From Pseudomonadota bacterium (GTDB lineage: Bacteria; Pseudomonadota; Gammaproteobacteria; Burkholderiales; Burkholderiaceae_C): 38,527 nucleotides of DNA. This document shows positions 32,155 through 38,527 of the stretch, piece after piece. Under the pieces are notes generated by a model. The model had not been told where the DNA came from. It worked only from the letters and a program-made list of their open reading frames with translations, and ran no database searches. Where the stretch lies: contig JAJZTW010000003.1 in NCBI GenBank assembly GCA_021847345.1, forward strand, positions 1-38,527, given 5' to 3'. The first letter of the stretch is position 1, and every line of letters starts with the position of its first letter. Position numbers and translations under genes: made by a program.

Positions 32155-32676
32155 ATGGGAATGTTCGCGTGGCTGCGGCGGCGTCGGCGTTTCGCGTCGG
32201 AAGCGCGCGAAGCCTCGTCGCCGGACGATGGCGGCCTGCACGAACCGGGGCCGCACACGCGCTTCGGGATGCACCCGGGCGCCGAAGTGGCCGGCCTGGA
32301 CTTCTACCGTGCGATCGACTTCCAGCGCCGCTGGAAGCTGCGCCTGGGCGCCTACGTGCGTGGCGAGGCGCGGGCGCGCCAGTCATGGCGCGAGATCGCT
32401 CGCGACGACCAGTGCGAGCTCGGACGCTGGTTGCGCGACGCCCCGGTCGCCACGCCGGCCCATGCGCAACTGGTGCTGCGCCTGCGCGAGCACCACGCCG
32501 CACTGCACAGGGCAGCCGGCGAGATCGTGCGCATGGCGGACTGCGGCCAGCGCGAAGCGGCGCTGCAGGCGCTGCGCGACGGCGACTTCGCGCACGCGTC
32601 CCACGCCACGGTGGCCCGGCTGAGCGAACTGTTCCTGGCGCTCAACGACGCGCGCGGGGACGAGGCGCGACACTGA
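32155..32676 (+). CDS. Stand-alone CZB (chemoreceptor zinc-binding) domain protein
   Basis: 173-residue soluble protein with a CZB domain at about 50-130 and nothing else recognisable. CZB domains bind zinc by three His and one Cys and tune chemoreceptors or diguanylate cyclases. Here C87 (DQCELGRWL), H114 and H118 (REHHAALH) fit, but the first ligand, normally His in an HxxW pattern, is Q57 (AIDFQRRW). The spacings 30-27-4 are those of E. coli DgcZ as I recall them, so the alignment is secure. Basic RRRRR follows the start. ATG 32155 is preceded by GAGGGGG; ATG 32161 is an alternative. It lies alone between the rpsI terminator and argC, with its own promoter and palindrome. Confidence 0.85.
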   Translation: MGMFAWLRRRRRFASEAREASSPDDGGLHEPGPHTRFGMHPGAEVAGLDFYRAIDFQRRWKLRLGAYVRGEARARQSWREIARDDQCELGRWLRDAPVATPAHAQLVLRLREHHAALHRAAGEIVRMADCGQREAALQALRDGDFAHASHATVARLSELFLALNDARGDEARH

Positions 32677-32748
32677 AGCTACGATAGTGGTTTTTTCGCG
32701 CCGACGCCGCCGCAGCGGCGGCCGCGCGTTCCGCGAGGGCAATGGGTC

Positions 32749-33804
32749 ATGGCCGCTTTGAAGGCTGGAATCGTCGGCGGCACCGGGTACACCGGCGTCG
32801 AGTTGCTGCGCCTGCTGCTGGCGCACCCCGAGGTGCGACTGAGCGCGATCACTTCGCGCAAGGAAGCCGGCCTGCCGGTCAGCGAGCTCTACGCCAGCCT
32901 GCGCGGACACACCGAACTGCGCTTCACGTCCCCCGAACAGGCTCCGCTGCGCGAGTGCGACGTGGTGTTCTTCGCCACGCCGCATGGCGTGGCCATGCAG
33001 CAGGCGCGCGAACTGCTCGACGCCGGCGTGCGAATCATCGACCTGGCGGCCGACTTCCGGCTGCGTGACGCGGAACTGTTCGAACGCTGGTACGGAATGC
33101 CCCACGCCTGCCCGGACATCCTCGCCGAGGCCGTGTACGGCCTGCCCGAGCTGCAGCGCGCGGCGATCCGCGAAGCCCGCGTGGTGGCCAACCCCGGCTG
33201 CTACCCGACCACGGTGCAGATCGGCTTCGCCCCGCTGCTGCGCCATGGCCTGGTCGATCCCGCGCATCTCATCGCGTCCTGCGCGTCCGGCGTGTCAGGC
33301 GCAGGTCGCAAGGCCGAGATCGGCTACCTGTTCTCCGAGGCAGCGGACAATTTCAAGGCCTACGGCGTCAAGGGCCACCGCCATGGTCCCGAGATCGAGC
33401 AGGAACTGCGGCGGGTCGCCGGCCTGGATCACGCGGACCCCTCGCTGCGCTGCCTGTTCCAGCCCCATCTGGTGCCGATGATCCGAGGCATGCACAGCAC
33501 CCTGTTCGCGCGACTGAACGACGCCGGCCAGGCCACCGACCTGCAGGCGCTGTACCAGCAGTTCTACGCCGACGAGCCCTTCGTCGACGTGCTGCCGACG
33601 GGCAGCGCCCCGGAGACGCGCAGCGTGCGCGGCGCCAATTCGCTGCGCGTGGCCGTGCATCGCCCGCAGCCCGACACGGTGATGGTGCTGGTGGTGCAGG
33701 ACAACCTGACCAAGGGCGCGTCGGGGCAGGCGGTGCAGAACATGAACCTGATGTTCGGCCTCCCCGAGACTTGCGGACTGCAAGGCATCGCGCTGCTGCC
33801 CTGA
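32749..33804 (+). CDS. argC: N-acetyl-gamma-glutamyl-phosphate reductase
   Basis: Third step of arginine synthesis, NADPH-dependent reduction of N-acetylglutamyl phosphate to the semialdehyde. It has 351 residues, the long (type 1) form. Rossmann motif [17 protein letters not shown] at the start; [10 protein letters not shown]; catalytic C151 in [44 protein letters not shown] and [23 protein letters not shown] at the end. It sits in the rplM-rpsI-argC-erpA order seen in Burkholderiales. A perfect hairpin GCCGCCG-CAG-CGGCGGC (32706-32722) lies in the gap before it. Confidence 0.98.
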   Translation: MAALKAGIVGGTGYTGVELLRLLLAHPEVRLSAITSRKEAGLPVSELYASLRGHTELRFTSPEQAPLRECDVVFFATPHGVAMQQARELLDAGVRIIDLAADFRLRDAELFERWYGMPHACPDILAEAVYGLPELQRAAIREARVVANPGCYPTTVQIGFAPLLRHGLVDPAHLIASCASGVSGAGRKAEIGYLFSEAADNFKAYGVKGHRHGPEIEQELRRVAGLDHADPSLRCLFQPHLVPMIRGMHSTLFARLNDAGQATDLQALYQQFYADEPFVDVLPTGSAPETRSVRGANSLRVAVHRPQPDTVMVLVVQDNLTKGASGQAVQNMNLMFGLPETCGLQGIALLP

Positions 33805-33843
33805 CCCTGCCCTGACCCGGCGCGGGCGCCAAAACCCACTTTG

Positions 33844-33863
33844 CGGGCATGGATGTATGCCCG
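33844..33863. promoter_or_regulatory. Inverted repeat upstream of erpA
   Basis: CGGGCAT-GGATGT-ATGCCCG, perfect 7-bp arms, ending 21 bases before the erpA -10, so it abuts or overlaps the -35 position. It follows the argC stop by 39 bases and lacks a T-run. It could be a regulator site for erpA or the 3' structure of argC mRNA. Confidence 0.35.
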
Positions 33864-33884
33864 GCAGGCGCGCGCGACACGGCC

Positions 33885-33890
33885 TAAAAT
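33885..33890 (+). promoter_or_regulatory. -10 element of erpA promoter
   Basis: TAAAAT, five of six consensus bases, in a GC-rich context 23 bases before the erpA start. The -35 region (about 33862-33867) is poor, suggesting activation or a regulated promoter. A good AGGAG ribosome site (33903-33907) follows, six bases from the ATG. Confidence 0.45.
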
Positions 33891-33913
33891 AGGGGCTTCA
33901 CCAGGAGAAACCC

Positions 33914-34282
33914 ATGAGCGCAGTGTTGCACGACGATGCGTCGACCGCTTCGGCCGAACCCTTGCTGTTCACCGACAGCGCGGCGGCGAAGGTCAAGGAG
34001 CTGATCGACGAGGAAGGCAACCCGGCCCTGAAGCTGCGCGTGTTCGTGCAGGGCGGCGGCTGCTCGGGATTCCAGTACGGATTCACCTTCGACGAGGCCG
34101 TCAACGACGACGACACGCAGATGGTCAAGAGCGGCGTCACGCTGCTGATCGACGCGATGAGCCTGCAGTACCTGGTCGGCGCCGAAATCGACTACAAGGA
34201 AGGCCTGGACGGCGCGCAGTTCGTGATCAAGAATCCGAACGCCACGACCACCTGCGGCTGCGGATCGTCGTTCTCGACCTGA
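33914..34282 (+). CDS. erpA: Iron-sulfur cluster insertion protein ErpA
   Basis: 122-residue A-type Fe-S carrier that delivers [4Fe-4S] clusters to target enzymes. The three cluster cysteines are C50 in [11 protein letters not shown] and C114/C116 in TTCGCGSSF, the HesB/IscA pattern. The internal [33 protein letters not shown] run is typical of ErpA. The ribosome site AGGAG is well placed. Possible clients in this window include the [4Fe-4S] enzymes CysH and CysI (inference). It is convergent with anmK, 31 bases away. Confidence 0.97.
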   Translation: MSAVLHDDASTASAEPLLFTDSAAAKVKELIDEEGNPALKLRVFVQGGGCSGFQYGFTFDEAVNDDDTQMVKSGVTLLIDAMSLQYLVGAEIDYKEGLDGAQFVIKNPNATTTCGCGSSFST

Positions 34283-34313
34283 AGCGCGTCAGCGACGGTG
34301 CGGTCGAACCGAG

Positions 34314-35417
34314 TCAGGCGGGGTAGATCGCACCCAGTACCCGGGGCCCGCGCGCCCCGGTGACGGCCGGCAGATTGCCGACCTCGCCATCCAGGGTTCG
34401 CGCCGCCAGCCACGCGAAGGCGGCGGCCTCCACCTGCTGGGGCTGCAGTCCCCTCGCCGCGGTGTCCAGCACCGCGCGCCCGCCCAGCGCGCCGCGCAGT
34501 CGGCGAACGAGATCCTGGTTCGACGCGCCACCTCCGCAGACCAGCACCTCGCCTGACCCCGGCATGCTTCGCCGCAGGTCGGCGGCGACCGTGTCCGCCA
34601 CCATCTGCGACAACGTGGCCTGCACGTCGACGGGCTCGAGCGGGCCCGAGGCCTGCAGACGCAGATCCAGCCAGTGCTCGTCGAAATGGTCCCGCCCGGT
34701 GCTCTTGGGCGCGGGCGCAGCGAAATACACATCGTCGAGCAGCGACTGCAGCAACTGCGGAACCACCCGTCCGCGGGCGGCCCAGGCGCCATCGGCGTCG
34801 AAGGCGCAGCCCAGATGCCGCTGCGCCCACAGGTCCAGCAGCGCGTTGGCCGGGCCGCAATCGAAGCCCAGCACGCGCCCGTCGGCGAACAGCAGGCTCA
34901 GGTTGGCGATCCCGCCCAGGTTGAGCACGGCCAGGTCATGGCCGTCGCGCCCGAACACCGCTCGATGGAAGGCCGGCACCAGCGGCGCACCCTGTCCGCC
35001 GGCGGCGACATCGCGAGCGCGGAAATCCGCCACCACGGTGATCGCGCATTGCTCGGCCAGCAACGCGGGACATCCCAGCTGCACCGTGTAGCCCAACTCG
35101 GGCCGGTGCCGCACGGTCTGGCCATGCGCTCCCACCGCGGCCACCTGCGAGGCCGGCACGGCGGTGATGCGCAGCAGTTCGCGCATGGCACGCGCATACA
35201 GATGGGTGAGCTCGATTCCGGCCAGCTGCGCTCGGTGGAGTTCGTCAGCGCCCGGCTGGTTCAGCGCCAGGAACTGCACGCGCAGCTCGTCGGGCATCGG
35301 CAATTGCACATGGCCCAGCACACGCGGGCCGGACTGCGCCAGCTCGAGCAGAACGGCGTCCACCCCGTCGAGCGAGGTTCCGGACATGAGTCCGGCGAAC
35401 AGCCTGCGCTGGCTCAT
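34314..35417 (-). CDS. anmK: Anhydro-N-acetylmuramic acid kinase
   Basis: Phosphorylates and hydrolyses 1,6-anhydro-MurNAc to MurNAc-6-phosphate in cell wall recycling. It has 367 residues. The ATP motif LFAGLMSGTSLDGVDAVL is at the start. AVGAHGQTVRHRP, FRARDVAAGGQGAPLVPAFH, LNLGGIANLSLL, FDCGPANALLD and VCGGGASNQDLVRRL are family signatures of the ASKHA-fold AnmK group, all intact. It lies next to an M23 cell-wall protein gene on the same strand, with 48 bases between them, so both may be one transcript. Confidence 0.97.
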   Translation of the reverse strand: MSQRRLFAGLMSGTSLDGVDAVLLELAQSGPRVLGHVQLPMPDELRVQFLALNQPGADELHRAQLAGIELTHLYARAMRELLRITAVPASQVAAVGAHGQTVRHRPELGYTVQLGCPALLAEQCAITVVADFRARDVAAGGQGAPLVPAFHRAVFGRDGHDLAVLNLGGIANLSLLFADGRVLGFDCGPANALLDLWAQRHLGCAFDADGAWAARGRVVPQLLQSLLDDVYFAAPAPKSTGRDHFDEHWLDLRLQASGPLEPVDVQATLSQMVADTVAADLRRSMPGSGEVLVCGGGASNQDLVRRLRGALGGRAVLDTAARGLQPQQVEAAAFAWLAARTLDGEVGNLPAVTGARGPRVLGAIYPA

Positions 35418-35465
35418 CGGCGCCGCATCCTGCCAGGCACTGCACGCGCTGCACGCGCGCCGCGC

Positions 35466-36878
35466 TCAGCGCGAGGACGCGCTGGCCACCACCGGGGCAT
35501 CCGCTGCCGGCAGCAGGGCCAGCAGGCGCGTGCGCGGCGCCGTGCTGGCGAGAAACTCGGAGCGCAGCCCCTCGGGCAGGTGCGTACCCTTGGGCGTGTA
35601 GCGCGCGATGTTCAGCGGATTGACCGGCGTGCCGTGCACGAAGAACTGGAAATACAGGTGCGGGCCGGTCGACCAGCCGGTATTGCCCGACAGCGCGACC
35701 ACCTCGCCCTGCTTGACCTGCTCGCCAACATGCACCTCGAATCGGCTCAGGTGCGAGTAGATGGTGGCGAAGCCTCCGGGGTGCTCGACCTTGACGTACT
35801 TGCCGTAGCCGGTGCCCCAGCCGGCGTAGACCACGCGCCCATCGGCGATCGTGCGCACGGGGGTGCCCACCGGAATGGCCAGGTCGATGCCCTTGTGGAA
35901 TTCGGGCTTGTGGAAGATCGGGCTGATTCGCCAGCCGTATCCGGAGGTCAGGCGGTCGTAGGGCAACGGCGACAGCAGGAATGCGCGCGCCAGGCTGCTG
36001 CCGTCCGGCGCATAGTAGGCGGCGGCCTTGTGATCAGCGGGGGGATCGAACCAGACCGCGCTGTGGCGCTTCCCGTCGACCGTCATCTGCGCAGCCAGGA
36101 TGCGCCCCACGCGCAGCACGTGGTCGCCCGCCGTGTACACGCGCCACGCCACGGTGAAATGGTCTCCCGGGCGCAGGTCGCGCCGGAAGTCGACTTCACC
36201 GCCGAACAGGCTCACCAGCTGCGACGCCACGGTGTCGGGGACCCCCGCGGAATCGGCGGCGGAGAACAGCGACGACTGCACCACTCCGCTGGCCACCCGG
36301 GTCTGCGCCTGCGCGGCCTGCGTCTGCACCTGGGTGTCGAAACCGCCACCGGCGCGAGCGTCGACGCGCAGCAGGCGCCACTGCACCCGCCCCGGCACCT
36401 GCTCGACGGATTTCGCTTCAGGCTCCGAAGCGGGAAGCGCGGCCTGCAGGTGATGCAGCGCGCCCAGCGAATCCACCTCGGCGCTGACCATCGCGCCGCG
36501 GTCGCGCAACAGCTCCTCCAGCGCCTTGTCGTGGGTCAGCGTGCGCAGCTGCGCCGGATCCGTGACCTGCAGGCGGCGCAGCAGCGAACCCACCGAGTCC
36601 GTCCTGCCGACGAAGGCCGTCGTGTACAGCTTGCGCGGCTGGGATTCGAGGGCATCGAGCTGCGGCGCGATGTCGATCGACACCGACTGACGCACCACGC
36701 TGGGCGTGGGCAACGGCGGTTGCGGGCCGTACTCGACCAGCGCGAATGCGCTGACGCTGCTCAGCAGCAGGACCCCGCCGACTCCGGCGGCCACGCGCCC
36801 GGGATGGGCCTCCACCGCGTCGCGCAGGCGCAACGCGGCCTGGCGCACACGGGCAGCAGTCTGGACGAAAAACAACAT
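35466..36878 (-). CDS. M23-family LytM-domain protein, probable inactive or altered zinc site
   Basis: 470-residue cell-envelope protein. It has one N-terminal transmembrane segment (about 30-48, [19 protein letters not shown]), an OapA/LysM-like region around 85-130, a linker domain, and a C-terminal LytM/M23 domain (about 305-425). The domain order resembles Neisseria NMB0315-type DD-endopeptidases. H328 and D332 (FHKGIDLA) and H376 (YSHLSR) are present, but the HxH motif reads H407-L-Y409 (TGPHLYFQF): the third zinc ligand His is Tyr and the following Glu is Gln. AGGAG five bases before ATG 36878 fixes the start. It may be a non-catalytic activator, as EnvC/NlpD are for amidases, or a variant hydrolase. 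Confidence 0.88.
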   Translation of the reverse strand: MLFFVQTAARVRQAALRLRDAVEAHPGRVAAGVGGVLLLSSVSAFALVEYGPQPPLPTPSVVRQSVSIDIAPQLDALESQPRKLYTTAFVGRTDSVGSLLRRLQVTDPAQLRTLTHDKALEELLRDRGAMVSAEVDSLGALHHLQAALPASEPEAKSVEQVPGRVQWRLLRVDARAGGGFDTQVQTQAAQAQTRVASGVVQSSLFSAADSAGVPDTVASQLVSLFGGEVDFRRDLRPGDHFTVAWRVYTAGDHVLRVGRILAAQMTVDGKRHSAVWFDPPADHKAAAYYAPDGSSLARAFLLSPLPYDRLTSGYGWRISPIFHKPEFHKGIDLAIPVGTPVRTIADGRVVYAGWGTGYGKYVKVEHPGGFATIYSHLSRFEVHVGEQVKQGEVVALSGNTGWSTGPHLYFQFFVHGTPVNPLNIARYTPKGTHLPEGLRSEFLASTAPRTRLLALLPAADAPVVASASSR

Positions 36879-37219
36879 GCGCACTCCTGAATTCTCGAGT
36901 CGCGGACAAACTGGAACCACGACGAACCCGCCACGGCGCAAAAACACCTGTCGCGCGAGGCGGCCCCGGTCGGGTCCAATACACTTGCCACTTGCTACCT
37001 GGCACCGCACGCCGCATCCGACGCGCGGAACGAAGGCGAATCGCCGCGGGAACAGCCAGCCCCGGGTCCAGGCCCGGGCTGACAGCAGGCCAGCCAGGGC
37101 TCGCGCCGGCGCAGCCTGCCCGCATGTCGGAGATCCGCCACGCCCCCCCCTTAAACAGGGGGATTGGCGTCAAAGTGCCGAGTTTAGCAGTGGTCGCCGG
37201 CCCATTTGATAAAAATTTC
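36879..37219. other. Divergent intergenic region between M23 gene and tyrS
   Basis: 341 bases without a plausible gene. It must hold the promoters for both neighbours, but no good hexamer pair is seen. Structures visible are a TGCCA-N9-TGGCA repeat near 36988, two CCCGGG copies 6 bases apart near 37060-37080 that can form a stem, and a C8 tract followed by TTAAACA and GGGGG (37143-37162) that can form a 5-bp hairpin about 60 bases before tyrS. The last 40 bases before tyrS become AT-rich (TTTGATAAAAATTTC). Confidence 0.5.
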
Positions 37220-38476
37220 ATGTCCCTAACTTCCCTACCCGCTTCAGGTTCATCCGCAGAGCACTCGCTTCCCGAGTCCGTACGCCATGCGCTGGCGGTG
37301 ACTCGCCGCGGCTGCGCCGAGCTGCTGGTCGAAAGCGACTGGATCGCCAAGCTGCAGCGCAGCGCCGCCACCGGCAAGCCTCTGCGCATCAAGCTGGGCC
37401 TGGATCCCACCGCTCCCGACATCCACCTCGGGCACACCGTGGTGCTGAACAAGTTGCGGCAGTTGCAGGACCTGGGCCACACGGTGATTTTCCTGATCGG
37501 GGACTTCACCTCGCGCATCGGCGACCCCTCCGGGCGCAACACGACGCGCCCGCCGCTGACCATCGAACAGATCCGGAGCAACGCACAGACCTACTACGCC
37601 CAGGCCAGCCTGGTGCTGGATCCGCAGCGCACCGAAATTCGTTACAACTCGGAATGGAGCGAGGCGCTGGGCGCCGACGGAATGATCCGGCTGGCGGCCC
37701 GCTACACGCTGGCGCGCCTGCTCGAGCGCGAGGACTTCACCCAGCGCTTCCGGGCCAATGTGCCGATCGCCATGCACGAACTCCTGTATCCGCTGATGCA
37801 GGGCTACGACTCGGTGGCGCTGCAAAGCGACCTCGAGCTCGGCGGCACCGACCAGAAGTTCAACCTGCTGGTCGGTCGCGACCTGCAGAAGGAGTACGGC
37901 CAGGAGCCGCAGTGCATCCTGACCATGCCGCTGCTCGAGGGGCTGGACGGCGTGGACAAGATGTCCAAGTCCAAGGGCAACTACATCGGCATCCAGGAAG
38001 CGCCGGCAAGCATGTACGCCAAGCTGCTGTCGATCAGCGACACGCTGATGTGGCGCTATTACGAACTGCTGTCGTTCCGGCCGCTGGAGGACATCGCCCG
38101 GCTGCGCGCCGAGGTCGACGGCGGGCGCAACCCCAAGGACGCCAAGGTCGAGCTGGCGCGCGAGATCGTCACGCGCTTTCACGATGCCGCCGCGGCCGAC
38201 GCGGCGCAGGCCGATTTCGAGCTGCGCGCGCGCGGCGGCATTCCCGACGAGATTGCCGAGCTGCGACTGAGCCTGCCCGAAGGCGGGCTGGCGCTTCCGG
38301 CGGCGCTCAAGCAGGCCGGGCTGGTGCCGTCGACGGCCGAGGCGCTGCGCATGATCGAGCAGCGCGGAGTGCGCGTCGAAGGCTCCGTGGTCGAGGACCG
38401 CAACCTGCGCCTTCAGGCCGGCAGCCACGTGCTGCAGGTGGGCAAGCGCAAGTTCGCACGCGTGCATCTGGGCTGA
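37220..38476 (+). CDS. tyrS: Tyrosyl-tRNA synthetase
   Basis: Charges tRNA-Tyr; 418 residues. Class I signatures: the HIGH-type motif in [26 protein letters not shown], and KMSKSKGN in the second half. It belongs to the TyrRS subgroup with a shorter catalytic domain (TyrZ-like), judged by the [11 protein letters not shown] and [17 protein letters not shown] sequences. A C-terminal S4 RNA-binding domain is present ([21 protein letters not shown]...[11 protein letters not shown]). ATG 37220 gives the conserved start; no ribosome site is obvious because the upstream sequence is AT-rich TTTGATAAAAATTTC. It stands divergent from the M23 gene. Confidence 0.97.
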   Translation: MSLTSLPASGSSAEHSLPESVRHALAVTRRGCAELLVESDWIAKLQRSAATGKPLRIKLGLDPTAPDIHLGHTVVLNKLRQLQDLGHTVIFLIGDFTSRIGDPSGRNTTRPPLTIEQIRSNAQTYYAQASLVLDPQRTEIRYNSEWSEALGADGMIRLAARYTLARLLEREDFTQRFRANVPIAMHELLYPLMQGYDSVALQSDLELGGTDQKFNLLVGRDLQKEYGQEPQCILTMPLLEGLDGVDKMSKSKGNYIGIQEAPASMYAKLLSISDTLMWRYYELLSFRPLEDIARLRAEVDGGRNPKDAKVELAREIVTRFHDAAAADAAQADFELRARGGIPDEIAELRLSLPEGGLALPAALKQAGLVPSTAEALRMIEQRGVRVEGSVVEDRNLRLQAGSHVLQVGKRKFARVHLG

Positions 38477-38527
38477 GCCGGCGCGGCCGGCGGCATTCGC
38501 GCGGCGGCGGCGCGGGGTTGCCGGTCT

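Noticed and set aside
32690..32700. TTTTTT run after the CZB gene as a terminator
   Set aside because: The T-run is not preceded by a stem; the nearby GCCGCCG/CGGCGGC hairpin lies after it, in the wrong order for either strand.
1..38527. Insertion sequences, prophage or CRISPR array
   Set aside because: No transposase, integrase, phage structural gene, attachment duplication or spaced direct repeats were seen; gene order is that of a stable chromosome.

Overview
The window is GC-rich chromosomal DNA, packed with genes and free of recognisable mobile elements. It most resembles a betaproteobacterium of the order Burkholderiales. The evidence is the oxyR-recG pair, the run rplM-rpsI-(small gene)-argC-erpA-anmK-M23 peptidase-tyrS, and a cysI-DUF934-cysH-cysD-cysN-SUMT sulfate assimilation operon whose CysH is of the [4Fe-4S] APS reductase type. 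I do not assign a genus.

Layout. Positions 1-203 hold the tail of an XdhC/CoxI-like gene. From 234 to 5871, on the minus strand, lies a three-gene heavy-metal-type RND efflux operon (outer-membrane factor, adaptor, pump). From 5956 to 12100, also minus, lies the assimilatory sulfate reduction operon, in which each gene overlaps the next by 1-4 bases. Two c-di-GMP genes follow (12213-16396): a large GAF-PAS-GGDEF-EAL protein and a PilZ/YcgR-like protein. Next is a set that looks like thiol and oxidant stress biology (16456-21472): ovoA (ovothiol synthesis), a divergent pirin with a strong palindrome between them, a secreted ferritin-like protein, and an ECF sigma factor with its RskA-type anti-sigma factor. 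A DMT-type membrane protein, tRNA-Ser(GGA) with its terminator, proC, an Lrp regulator, oxyR, recG, a metallo-beta-lactamase-fold hydrolase, an aldehyde dehydrogenase and a GNAT acetyltransferase follow (21473-30841). The right end is housekeeping: rplM-rpsI with a long leader and a clear terminator, a stand-alone CZB-domain protein, argC, erpA, anmK, an M23-family cell wall protein, and tyrS.

How the genes work together. CysD/CysN activate sulfate to APS, CysH reduces APS to sulfite, CysI reduces sulfite to sulfide, and the SUMT enzyme makes the siroheme precursor for CysI. OvoA then uses cysteine (with histidine) to make ovothiol. OxyR (C199/C208 present) is the peroxide sensor nearby. The diguanylate cyclase/phosphodiesterase and the PilZ protein form a possible c-di-GMP signalling and effector pair.

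Most of the window is ordinary. The observations I would look at again are: an M23 peptidase whose zinc-binding HxH has become HxY; a CZB protein with exact ligand spacing but Gln in place of the first zinc His; a 30-bp palindrome between ovoA and pirin; a candidate degenerate sensor globin inside the GGDEF/EAL protein; and a roughly 218-nt structured leader before rplM.
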